Shown here piece after piece: positions 1-6,605 of a stretch of DNA of 13,537 nucleotides. The notes beneath the pieces are model-generated. The model saw only the letters and a list, made by a program, of their open reading frames with translations, ran no database searches and was not told the origin of the DNA. Source of the DNA: an uncultured Ruminiclostridium sp. (GTDB lineage Bacteria > Bacillota > Clostridia > Oscillospirales > Ruminococcaceae); the NCBI GenBank assembly GCA_910579265.1, contig CAJTTE010000010.1:114618-128154 (forward strand), read 5' to 3'. A program made the position numbers and the translations under genes. Position 1 is the stretch's first letter. Each line of letters starts with the position of its first letter.

Positions 1-388
1 CATGCAAGCAAGCCGCACGCAAAGCCGTCGGGCGGTCATTGTGCGGTATTGCCTTAAATGGCGTTACGGCTTGCCCGATCATATTGACTGAAGAATGTTC
101 TGAAATATCAGAGATAATCGGATAACGGAAAGTAAACATTATTTGCGGCAATTCCGGCAAACGCTTTCAGCGCCTTTGTATACAGGCCGGAATCCGGCAT
201 ATACGGCTTTTGAACCGAAGAAAATAAAAATAAGCGGTATGCTACCCTGTCCCGGGCGCATACCGCTTTTGATATTAAAAGCAGATCTTATTATTTAAAT
301 TATATGTGTTTTATAACGCCGTAATCTTAAGGTCAAGGGTGTATGAGTGTTATCATATTGCCGCAAAGGTATTTTTACGCTTCGCTGC
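1..388. other. Left-edge intergenic stretch
   Basis: No gene can be supported here. A frame on the + strand stays open from the edge to a TAA at 123-125 (about 40 codons) and could be the tail of a gene lying outside the window, but nothing in it is recognisable. A short minus-strand frame starting at 139 has no convincing Shine-Dalgarno site. The only clear element is the hairpin at 232-270. Confidence 0.5.
232..270 (-). terminator. Rho-independent terminator, probably of the AI-2E-type gene
   Basis: A perfect 10-bp stem, AAGCGGTATG (232-241) with CATACCGCTT (259-268), encloses a 17-nt GC-rich loop. On the minus strand the stem is followed by a T-rich run (complement of the A-rich 220-231), and on the plus strand by TTTT, so it could work in both directions. 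It lies about 118 nt beyond the stop codon of the minus-strand gene at 389, which is rather far for a dedicated terminator. Confidence 0.65.
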
Positions 389-1768
389 TTACTTTTTTTT
401 CAGGCGCGCAAATCTTCTGCGCAGCGAGCCGTGTTTAGCCTGTTTTTTCAGCTCGTCCTGTTCGCGTTTTATTTCCTTTTTCTCGTTCATTTCATACAAG
501 GTTATAAGCTCGCCCGTATCCTCGTCCACATAAGCGACTTTTCGGTAGACGTTAGAGTCTTTCGGCAATCCCTTGCTTTCAAGTTTTCTGCCCACTCTTG
601 CTCTGACTATGGAGTATATTACGGCAAAAAGCGGAATGCCTATGATAAGACCCATAAATCCGAAAATACTTTGCCCCAGCAGTAATGAAAAAATTATCCA
701 GAAGCTGGAAAGTCCTGTGGATTCACCAAGCACCATAGGGCCTATGACGTTTCCGTCAAGCTGTTGTATCAGAAGCATTACGCCTATGAAATACAGCATA
801 TAAAGAGGATCCTCCAGCAATATCAGCAGACAGCAGGGTACGGCTCCGATTATCGGTCCGAATACGGGTATTATATTGAATATGCCCATAAGAACGCTGC
901 ACAGAGGGGCATAAGGGAAATTGAAAAGCGTAAGAACAATAAAGAACAGTATCATAATTATAAGGCTGTCAATTATTTTTCCCGAAAGGAAACCGCCGAA
1001 TGTACGATGCACTTCGCGCAGATTTCGTACCACCGCGTTTCCGTAACGCGGCGAGGTTATGCTGTAAAGCATTTTTTTAAGCTGGGCGGCGAAAAGTTCC
1101 TTGCTGTAAAGGAAATATACCGCAATAACCACTCCGAAGAAAATATTGGTAAAAATCTGTATGACAGCCACTATACCGCCGGAAAGAGTAGCTATTATAT
1201 CGGTCATTTGCGGCATTATAGTATCGTTAAGCCAACCGGTTATGCTTTCAAAAGCGTTGTCGAGAGAGTTGTTGAGCCACTCCTGAGCTTCGGGATAGTC
1301 GATAAGCTGTTCGTTTATCCATGTTCTCGCATCCTTAAGATACCCATCCATATTGTTTATGAGGCCCTGGATGGTTGTTATAAGCTGTGGTACGATAATA
1401 AGGATAATACCCGTCACTATCAGGAAAAGCGTAAGCATTGCGCAGGCTACGCCGAAAACCCTCGAATACTTTTTTGATTTTATCATTGCCTCGTTGCCGT
1501 AATTATGATCAGGATTGTTTTTTATCATACGGCGGTGCGCCAGTTTCATGTAAACCTTTTTTTCAAAGAAGGTTTCCACGGGATTCAGAAGATAGGCAAA
1601 TGCAAATCCATAAAAAATAGGAGACAGAGCGTTAAAGAGATTTGAAAAAAAGGAGCTTACCACAATCGTTCCGGAGACAAATATGCCTTTAAAAATCTCC
1701 GCAGCAACTATTACCGCAAATGCGGTGATCCCCCAGTAAAGGTATTTCTTATCCCATTTGTATCGCAT
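389..1768 (-). CDS. AI-2E/PerM family membrane transporter-like protein
   Basis: A 459-residue polytopic membrane protein. A hydrophobic segment lies near the N-terminus (about residues 10-35), two more follow before residue 130, and a long soluble-looking region (about 145-200) precedes a dense hydrophobic C-terminal half. That half contains the family hallmarks NIIPVFGPIIGAVP and QQLDGNVIGPMVLG, then a segment with FWIIFSLLLGQSIFGFMG. The tail is highly basic and charged. The family (TqsA, PerM, YdiK) is named for autoinducer-2 export in E. coli, but many members do other jobs, including ion antiport, and nothing here points to AI-2. The start is ATG at 1768, six bases after AAAGGAG (1775-1781); a TTG two codons upstream touches that site and is less likely. 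It is transcribed alone from the promoter at 1870-1898. Confidence 0.9.
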   Translation of the reverse strand: MRYKWDKKYLYWGITAFAVIVAAEIFKGIFVSGTIVVSSFFSNLFNALSPIFYGFAFAYLLNPVETFFEKKVYMKLAHRRMIKNNPDHNYGNEAMIKSKKYSRVFGVACAMLTLFLIVTGIILIIVPQLITTIQGLINNMDGYLKDARTWINEQLIDYPEAQEWLNNSLDNAFESITGWLNDTIMPQMTDIIATLSGGIVAVIQIFTNIFFGVVIAVYFLYSKELFAAQLKKMLYSITSPRYGNAVVRNLREVHRTFGGFLSGKIIDSLIIMILFFIVLTLFNFPYAPLCSVLMGIFNIIPVFGPIIGAVPCCLLILLEDPLYMLYFIGVMLLIQQLDGNVIGPMVLGESTGLSSFWIIFSLLLGQSIFGFMGLIIGIPLFAVIYSIVRARVGRKLESKGLPKDSNVYRKVAYVDEDTGELITLYEMNEKKEIKREQDELKKQAKHGSLRRRFARLKKK

Positions 1769-1869
1769 ATGCAACTCCTTTGGCGTAATGCGCAGTGGTT
1801 GTTTTATCTAAGGCGGTGAAGCCGTACTGTTTCAACACCCGCGTTTTTACTCATATATTTCCAAATAAC

Positions 1870-1898
1870 ATTATATATTCAAATTTGCTTATTGTCAA
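1870..1898 (-). promoter_or_regulatory. Consensus sigma-A promoter of the AI-2E-type gene
   Basis: Read on the minus strand, TTGACA (1893-1898) and TATAAT (1870-1875) are separated by exactly 17 bp; both hexamers are perfect. The start point would lie near 1863, giving a leader of about 95 nt before the ATG at 1768. The hairpin that ends the preceding gene stops only a few bases upstream of the -35. Confidence 0.85.
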
Positions 1899-1902
1899 CA
1901 GT

Positions 1903-1928
1903 AAAGCGCCGCTATACCGGCGCTTTTT
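1903..1928 (-). terminator. Hairpin terminator after the cysteine-rich gene
   Basis: A 9-bp perfect stem, AAAGCGCCG (1903-1911) with CGGCGCTTT (1918-1926), has a 6-nt loop and sits 12 bp past the stop of the minus-strand gene ending at 1941. The stronger T-run is on the plus strand (1924-1928); on the minus strand only TTT follows. The position favours service to the minus-strand gene. Confidence 0.65.
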
Positions 1929-1940
1929 CGACATATAAGG

Positions 1941-2627
1941 TCAACGCTTTAAATATATTCCGTAAATTCCGTATTCGCCCCTTTCGCTCCAGTCCTGGTT
2001 CAAATACTTTTCCATATAGGAACAGGCATCGTTCGGGTTTTCAAATAACCCGTTTTCATTAAGCTTCTGAAAGTCTTCCGAAAACAGCGTTCCTTCTTTG
2101 TCGCAGCCATGCCATTTACAGATAAACATGCAATCGCATATCATCGAAAAGGCTCCCCTTAAATCGGGCGGATAAGCAATATCATATCCTGCAAAGCAAA
2201 AGCCTTCCGGTGCTTTGTGCTCCGAACCGTTTATTTTCGTCCATATAAGTTCATAATCATTTTCTGTATCTAAGCAGCTTAACAATATTTCCGCTTCCTG
2301 CTGAGACAGGAGTTCTTCCTGTTCATAAAAGCAGCAACAGATGTCGGATACCCTCTTTAATATTTTCTTTTGCTCCCCGTTCAGGTCGTTTCTTTTATCG
2401 TTGATCTTGTAATCGCTTATTCTGTCCAAACCGTTATATGTCTTTTGGGGAACACTCTCAAAGGGAAGTGCGTATATATTTGAATTACCGTTTTGGATAA
2501 ACCGGGGTAAGGCTTCTTCGTAAAGAAGCCTGTATTTTTTTACGATGGAAAACTGACATTCTTCATAACAGTATGAATCCTCTTTGATTTCTCCTGTGTT
2601 ATAACAAGAGTAAAGAACCTTTTTCAA
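1941..2627 (-). CDS. Hypothetical cysteine-rich protein
   Basis: A 228-residue protein that I do not recognise. It has no signal peptide or membrane segment, so it is probably cytosolic. It is unusually rich in cysteine, with clusters near the N-terminus, a run of three (DICCCFYEQ) near the middle, and a conserved-looking block in the last third, GYDIAYPPDLRGAFS followed by CDCMFICKWHGC. Aromatic residues are also common. The start is TTG at 2627, fixed by a near-ideal AAAGGAGA seven bases upstream (2635-2642). It stands alone between two hairpin terminators. Immunity-like or metal-binding roles could be imagined from the composition, but no toxin gene or other partner is adjacent, so I assign no function. 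Confidence 0.75.
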   Translation of the reverse strand: MKKVLYSCYNTGEIKEDSYCYEECQFSIVKKYRLLYEEALPRFIQNGNSNIYALPFESVPQKTYNGLDRISDYKINDKRNDLNGEQKKILKRVSDICCCFYEQEELLSQQEAEILLSCLDTENDYELIWTKINGSEHKAPEGFCFAGYDIAYPPDLRGAFSMICDCMFICKWHGCDKEGTLFSEDFQKLNENGLFENPNDACSYMEKYLNQDWSERGEYGIYGIYLKR

Positions 2628-2634
2628 TTGTTTG

Positions 2635-2642
2635 TCTCCTTT
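2635..2642 (-). promoter_or_regulatory. Ribosome binding site that fixes a TTG start
   Basis: AAAGGAGA on the minus strand lies seven bases before the TTG at 2627. No in-frame ATG is as well placed, so the site is the main reason for accepting the TTG start. Confidence 0.75.
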
Positions 2643-2741
2643 AATAACGGCGTTTGTTTTCGGAAAGAACCTTCATAAGGAATGCGTTCATAATCCAATA
2701 CCCGCGTAAATAGAGCGTTCGGCCTTTTGATTCGCATATAA

Positions 2742-2775
2742 AAAGGAAGCGATAAATTTATTTTTCGCTTCCTTT
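2742..2775 (-). terminator. Rho-independent terminator of the phosphohexomutase gene
   Basis: An 11-bp perfect stem, AAAGGAAGCGA (2742-2752) with TCGCTTCCTTT (2765-2775), lies five bases past the stop codon of the minus-strand mutase gene. On the minus strand the stem runs directly into a T-rich tail (TTTTTAT). Confidence 0.8.
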
Positions 2776-2780
2776 CTTTT

Positions 2781-4496
2781 TTATTTTACCAGGCCGGAAA
2801 ATTCAGCAGACATTTTCTTCTGTAATTCTTCAGCTTCCGTCATGGTAGGGCACACGGCGGTATAGTAGACCTTTAGTTTGGGCTCTGTGCCGCTTGGGCG
2901 TATTATTGCTTTGTTGCCGCCTTCCAGATAAAGGGAGATAACGTTTGATTTCGGAAGGGTGATCTTTTCCACAGCGCCCGTCAGAAGATCCGTTTTTTCA
3001 CTTGCTTCATAATCAGCAAAACCTATTACCTTAAAGCCTGCAACGGACTTAGGATAATCGGTGCGCATTTTATCCATTATATCATTCATTTTCTGCATAC
3101 CGCTGGCACCTTCGAAGGTGAATGTGTCAAGCTTGTTGCAATAGAAGCCGTACTCTTCGTACATTTCCTTGCGAACCTGAATAAGGCTTTTTCCCTGAGC
3201 ACGATAGAATGCAGCCATTTCGCAGATAAGCATCGAAGCGACGACCGCATCTTTGTCTCTTACGTATCCGCCGGCAAGATAGCCGTAGCTTTCCTCGAAC
3301 CCAAAGATATATCTGTCCTGCCGACCTTTCTTTTCCAGGAATCCGATCTGTTCGCCGATAAACTTAAAGCCCGTCAGAACCTCAACCAGTTCAACACCGT
3401 ATTTTTCAGCTATTTTTGCGGTGATATCAGTAGTAACTATTGTCTTTACCGCTAAGGGAGCTTCCGGCATTTTTCCCAATGCCTTTCTTTCCTTAGCAAC
3501 GTATTCCAAAAGCATGGAACCTACCTCGTTGCCGCTGAACAATGCATAGGAATCTCCGTCGGGAACGGCGATCCCAACACGATCACAGTCAGGATCGGTA
3601 GCCAGAAGAAGATCGGGCTTTTCTTTTTCGCAAAGCCTTAATCCAAGTTCAAGGGCTTCTCTTATTTCCGGGTTAGGATACGGACAGGTAGAAAATGTTC
3701 CGTCGGGATTCTCCTGTTCGGGAACTATCACCACATCCTTGATACCTATTTCCTTAAGAATACGGCGGACGGGTTTATTACCAGTACCATTAAGGGGCGT
3801 ATATACTACTTTAAGTCCCGCGCTTTCACAAACCTCAGGGTGGAGAGATTGATTCCTTACCTCGGCCATATATGCGTCGATGATATCATCTCCGATATAG
3901 CTTATAAGTCCGGTTTTTACCGACTCGTCGAAATCGGCAGTCTTCACTCCGGTAAACACATCGGTTTTATTTATATAACCCAATATCTCGTCAGCAGCTT
4001 CGATGGTGACCTGACATCCGTCGCTGCCATACACTTTATATCCGTTATATTTGGCGGGATTATGACTGGCAGTTACCATAACGCCGGCGTCGCATTTTAA
4101 CGATCTGACCGCCCACGAAAGCATAGGGGTGGGCATAAGCTCGGAGTAAATATTTACCTTTATACCGTTTCCGGCAAAAACCTCTGCGGCGGAGCGGGCA
4201 AAATAATCGGATTTTATCCGGCTGTCATAGCTTATGGCAACGCTCTTTCCGCCATGATTTTTTATGTAGTCCGCAAGCCCTTGGGTCGCCTTGTTGACAG
4301 TATAGACATTCATTCTGTTAGTGCCTGCGCCGATAACTCCGCGAAGTCCGCCCGTGCCGAATTCAAGCTCTCTGTAAAAACGGTCGAAGATCTCGTCTTC
4401 ATTTTCCCCGATCTTTTCAAGTTCCGCCTTCAGATCGGGATCTGCCGACGCATTATCAAGCCAAATACGGTAAAGCTGTTTTGTGTCCATAAACAT
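2781..4496 (-). CDS. pgcA: Phosphohexomutase (phosphoglucomutase/phosphomannomutase), PgcA type
   Basis: A 571-residue alpha-D-phosphohexomutase that interconverts hexose 1- and 6-phosphates through a phosphoserine. The four-domain order is visible: an N-terminal block LEFGTGGLRGVIGAGTNRMN (from about residue 44) close to Bacillus PgcA, the active-site loop TASHNP at 142-147 (Ser144 phosphorylated), the metal-binding loop DPDCDR at 301-306, the sugar-specificity region GFEESYGYL at 399-407, and the phosphate-binding loop RPSGTEP at 533-539. All key residues are intact and the length is normal. The start is ambiguous: ATG at 4496 or ATG at 4490, with AAAGGGG at 4500-4506 close to the first, so 4490 is equally plausible. 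The gene is divergent from a GH130 phosphorylase releasing mannose 1-phosphate, so phosphomannomutase activity is a fair inference; glucose phosphates for galU are the other obvious role. Confidence 0.93.
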   Translation of the reverse strand: MFMDTKQLYRIWLDNASADPDLKAELEKIGENEDEIFDRFYRELEFGTGGLRGVIGAGTNRMNVYTVNKATQGLADYIKNHGGKSVAISYDSRIKSDYFARSAAEVFAGNGIKVNIYSELMPTPMLSWAVRSLKCDAGVMVTASHNPAKYNGYKVYGSDGCQVTIEAADEILGYINKTDVFTGVKTADFDESVKTGLISYIGDDIIDAYMAEVRNQSLHPEVCESAGLKVVYTPLNGTGNKPVRRILKEIGIKDVVIVPEQENPDGTFSTCPYPNPEIREALELGLRLCEKEKPDLLLATDPDCDRVGIAVPDGDSYALFSGNEVGSMLLEYVAKERKALGKMPEAPLAVKTIVTTDITAKIAEKYGVELVEVLTGFKFIGEQIGFLEKKGRQDRYIFGFEESYGYLAGGYVRDKDAVVASMLICEMAAFYRAQGKSLIQVRKEMYEEYGFYCNKLDTFTFEGASGMQKMNDIMDKMRTDYPKSVAGFKVIGFADYEASEKTDLLTGAVEKITLPKSNVISLYLEGGNKAIIRPSGTEPKLKVYYTAVCPTMTEAEELQKKMSAEFSGLVK

Positions 4497-4519
4497 TAAC
4501 CCCTTTCGGAAATGTATTT

Positions 4520-4529
4520 TTTACTTAAA
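4520..4529. promoter_or_regulatory. Half-site at the mutase transcription start
   Basis: TTTACTTAAA at 4520-4529 repeats the first ten bases of the left arm of the inverted repeat at 4592-4622. It covers the predicted start point of the mutase transcript (about 4526), a position where a bound regulator would block initiation. The operator role is inference from position and repetition. Confidence 0.35.
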
Positions 4530-4532
4530 GTC

Positions 4533-4561
4533 AGTATATCATAATTTCAGCAAGATTGCAA
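4533..4561 (-). promoter_or_regulatory. Sigma-A promoter of the phosphohexomutase gene
   Basis: On the minus strand, TTGCAA (4556-4561, four matches to TTGACA) and TATACT (4533-4538, five matches to TATAAT) are separated by 17 bp. The predicted start is near 4526, about 30 nt before the start codon. Confidence 0.6.
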
Positions 4562-4591
4562 GGCAATAAATGAAAAAAATGGCGTTTTTCC

Positions 4592-4622
4592 TTTACTTAA
4601 AAAATCTTGTTTTTTAAGTAAA
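4592..4622. promoter_or_regulatory. AT-rich inverted repeat, candidate operator
   Basis: TTTACTTAAAAAA (4592-4604) and its exact complement TTTTTTAAGTAAA (4610-4622) form 13-bp arms around a 5-bp spacer. Both neighbouring genes point away from it, so it is not a terminator. It lies 42 bp upstream of the -35 of the phosphorylase promoter and about 30 bp beyond the -35 of the mutase promoter. A shared regulator of both genes would fit, but no regulator gene is present in the window. Confidence 0.45.
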
Positions 4623-4664
4623 AGTCGACTAAGGATAATATGGTTTTTTGTATGTATTAACGAC

Positions 4665-4693
4665 TTGACAATGCTAAATTACCTTGATATAAT
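4665..4693 (+). promoter_or_regulatory. Consensus sigma-A promoter of the GH130 gene
   Basis: TTGACA (4665-4670) and TATAAT (4688-4693) are both perfect and 17 bp apart. The start point would be near 4700, giving a leader of about 60 nt before the ATG at 4762. Confidence 0.88.
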
Positions 4694-4761
4694 AGAATAC
4701 AAGATTGAAAGCACATCACGCTTTAAGGCGGAAATATTCAAGCATTGAAAGGAAAACAGCA

Positions 4762-5760
4762 ATGAACGTAAAAATCATTAACGGACAGTCCATTCCCAAT
4801 ATGCCTTGGCAGGATAAGCCCAAGGACAGCAATGAGGTTATCTGGAGATTTGATCAGAACCCCATTATTCCCCGTGATCTTCTTCCTACCAGCAATTCCA
4901 TATTCAACAGTGCGGTAGTTCCTTTTGAAGGTAAGTTCGCAGGCGTATTCCGCTGTGATGACAAACAGAGAAATATGGATATCCACGCAGGATTCTCTGA
5001 TGACGGAATCCATTGGAATTTAAATCCGGAGACCATCAAATGGATAAACGACGATCCCGAGACCGCAGAGGCGAATCCCTGGCAATATGGTTATGATCCG
5101 CGCTGCGTATGGATAGAGGACAGATATTGGATCACATGGTGTAATTCCTATGGATGGAAGCCTACTATCGGCGTGGGCTGGACTAAGGATTTTAAGGAAT
5201 TCCATCAGTGCGAGAATGCGTTCCTTCCTTTTAACAGAAACGGCGTATTATTCCCCAGAAAAATAAACGGTAAGTATGTAATGTTCAGCCGCCCTTCGGA
5301 CAGCGGTCATACACCCTTCGGAGATATGTATCTTTCACAGTCCCCTGATATGAAGTATTGGGGAGAGCACAGACATGTAATGGCACCGGGAAGCGGTTGG
5401 GAAGCCAAGAAGATAGGCGCGGGCCCGATCCCCATCGAAACAAGCGAAGGATGGCTCTGTTTCTATCACGGCGTACTTGAAAGCTGCAACGGTTTTGTTT
5501 ACAGCTTCGGCGCTTGCCTGCTCGATATCGATAAGCCTTGGAAGGTGCTTGCAAGATGCAAGGAATATCTCATCAATCCCAAGGAAATGTATGAGATGGT
5601 GGGTGATGTTCCTAACGTTACCTTCCCCTGCGCCGCACTCTGCGACAAGGATACGGGCAGGATCGCTATTTACTACGGCTGCGCGGATACGGTTGTCGGC
5701 CTAGCCTTTACAACTGTTGATGATGTTGTGGATTATGTTAAAAAGCATTCCTCTGTCTGA
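4762..5760 (+). CDS. GH130 beta-1,4-manno-oligosaccharide phosphorylase
   Basis: A 332-residue cytosolic five-bladed beta-propeller enzyme of family GH130. These enzymes split beta-mannosides with inorganic phosphate to give alpha-mannose 1-phosphate. Family landmarks include PIIPRDLLPTSNSIFNSAVV near residue 35, the catalytic-acid motif YDPR at 111-114 (Asp112), FSRPSDSGH around 175-183, KIGAGPIPI at 217-225 and YHGV at 235-238. Length and N-terminus look closest to the Ruminococcus albus RaMP2 type (beta-1,4-manno-oligosaccharide phosphorylase) rather than the longer mannosyl-glucose phosphorylases; this subfamily call rests on memory, and beta-1,2-mannosides cannot be excluded. The ATG at 4762 follows AAAGGA (4748-4753) by eight bases. 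A TTG-initiated extension from 4705 would start almost at the transcript's 5' end and is rejected. It is monocistronic and ends in a strong terminator. Confidence 0.92.
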   Translation: MNVKIINGQSIPNMPWQDKPKDSNEVIWRFDQNPIIPRDLLPTSNSIFNSAVVPFEGKFAGVFRCDDKQRNMDIHAGFSDDGIHWNLNPETIKWINDDPETAEANPWQYGYDPRCVWIEDRYWITWCNSYGWKPTIGVGWTKDFKEFHQCENAFLPFNRNGVLFPRKINGKYVMFSRPSDSGHTPFGDMYLSQSPDMKYWGEHRHVMAPGSGWEAKKIGAGPIPIETSEGWLCFYHGVLESCNGFVYSFGACLLDIDKPWKVLARCKEYLINPKEMYEMVGDVPNVTFPCAALCDKDTGRIAIYYGCADTVVGLAFTTVDDVVDYVKKHSSV

Positions 5761-5834
5761 TGATTAAAATGAATAGCCGCATTCTCCTATACTAAGTATG
5801 GGCAAGTAAAGCATGACCATCAAAATAAATATAA

Positions 5835-5866
5835 AAAAGTCCTCTGATTTTTATCAGAGGACTTTT
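5835..5866 (+). terminator. Strong rho-independent terminator of the GH130 gene
   Basis: A 14-bp perfect stem, AAAAGTCCTCTGAT (5835-5848) with ATCAGAGGACTTTT (5853-5866), has a TTTT loop, and its 3' arm ends in a T-run. It should insulate the repeat array that begins 75 bp downstream from phosphorylase transcription. Confidence 0.9.
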
Positions 5867-5944
5867 CTTGCAGCTTCAGCGTGAAAACCGCCGGCTCGGC
5901 CGGGGAAATAAATGGCTTTAGTAAAATAACGATCTCCGATATGA

Positions 5945-5950
5945 TATAAT
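5945..5950 (+). promoter_or_regulatory. Extended -10 element, repeated in every array unit
   Basis: TATGATATAAT (5940-5950 in the first unit) fits the Gram-positive extended -10 pattern TRTGnTATAAT exactly and recurs every 104 bp, with TATAAT at 6049, 6153, 6257, 6361, 6465 and 6569. No good -35 exists at 16-18 bp in any unit (the best repeat-internal candidates are TTTGCT or TTGCTT at 14-15 bp); extended -10 promoters can work without one. The array is insulated from upstream transcription, so these would be its natural promoters on the plus strand. Confidence 0.5.
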
Positions 5951-5953
5951 AAC

Positions 5954-5995
5954 CTCAGACAGCGGAAAGAGGAAGGATTGATTTTAATGTCTGAG
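5954..5995 (+). other. Inverted repeat presenting an SD-like loop, repeated in every unit
   Basis: CTCAGACA (5954-5961) and TGTCTGAG (5988-5995) are exact complements around a 26-nt purine-rich loop that contains AGGAAGGA and ends in the A of the ATG at 5987. The pair recurs at +104 in every unit including the seventh. In RNA the ribosome binding site would sit unpaired and the start codon at the stem edge. A transcript starting at the unit's own -10 (about 5957) would lack part of the left arm, so the full stem forms only in RNA reading through from an upstream unit. Confidence 0.45.
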
Positions 5996-6605
5996 AACAT
6001 TTTATCGATTTTGAGGAATCGCTCCGCTTTGCTTCGCTCTTTTTATGATATAATAACCTCAGACAGCAGAAATGGGAAGGATCGATTTTAATGTCTGAGA
6101 ACATTTTATCGATTTTGAGGAATCGCTGCGCTTTGCTTCGCTCTTTTTATGATATAATAACCTCAGACAGCAGAAAGGAGAAGGATCGATTTTAATGTCT
6201 GAGAACATTTTATCGATTTTGAGGAATCGCTGCGCTTTGCTTCGCTCTTTTTATGATATAATAACCTCAGACAGCGGAAAGGGGAAGGATCGATTTTGAT
6301 GTCTGAGAACATTTTATCGATTTTGAGGAATCGCTGCGCTTTGCTTCGCTCTTTTTATGATATAATAACCTCAGACAGCGGAAGGAGGAAGGATCGATTT
6401 TGATGTCTGAGAACATTTTATCGATTTTGAGGAATCGCTCCGCTTTGCTTCGCTCTTTTTATGATATAATAACCTCAGACAGCAGAAATGGGAAGGATTG
6501 ATTTTGATGTCTGAGAACATTTTATCGATTTTGAGGAATCGCTCCGCTTTGCTTCGCTCTTTTTATGATATAATAACCTCAGACAGCGGAAAGGGGAAGG
6601 ATTGA
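5987..6605 (+). other. Six tandem 32-34 codon reading frames with coupled stops and starts
   Basis: Frames run 5987-6091, 6091-6195, 6195-6299, 6299-6403, 6403-6501 and 6507-6605. Each opens with an ATG 8-9 bases after a GGAAGGA-like site. The first two end in TAATG and the next two in TGATG, the stop sharing one base with the next start; the last two stop at a TGA five bases before the next ATG. The peptide begins MSENILSILRNR, continues with S or C, ALLRSFYDIITSDS, then a variable basic tail (such as RNGKDRF, GKGKDRF, GRRKDRF). It could form an amphipathic, net positive helix and has no signal peptide. The seventh copy (6611-6637) has only eight codons. Homogeneous copies without synonymous drift mean coding selection cannot be tested here, so translation is a hypothesis. 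Confidence 0.35.

Noticed and set aside
3..125. Tail of a gene entering from the left edge
   Set aside because: It is only about 40 codons long with no recognisable motif; it cannot be told from a chance open frame.
764..1477. 237-codon plus-strand frame inside the AI-2E-type gene
   Set aside because: It is antisense to a clearly recognised membrane protein and its tyrosine-rich product looks like a frame shadow.
389..1768. Quorum-sensing autoinducer-2 exporter
   Set aside because: The family name alone does not support that function; no luxS or lsr gene is present in the window.
4705..4761. N-terminal extension of the GH130 protein from a TTG
   Set aside because: It would start about five bases from the transcript's 5' end with no SD; the ATG at 4762 has a proper SD and matches family length.
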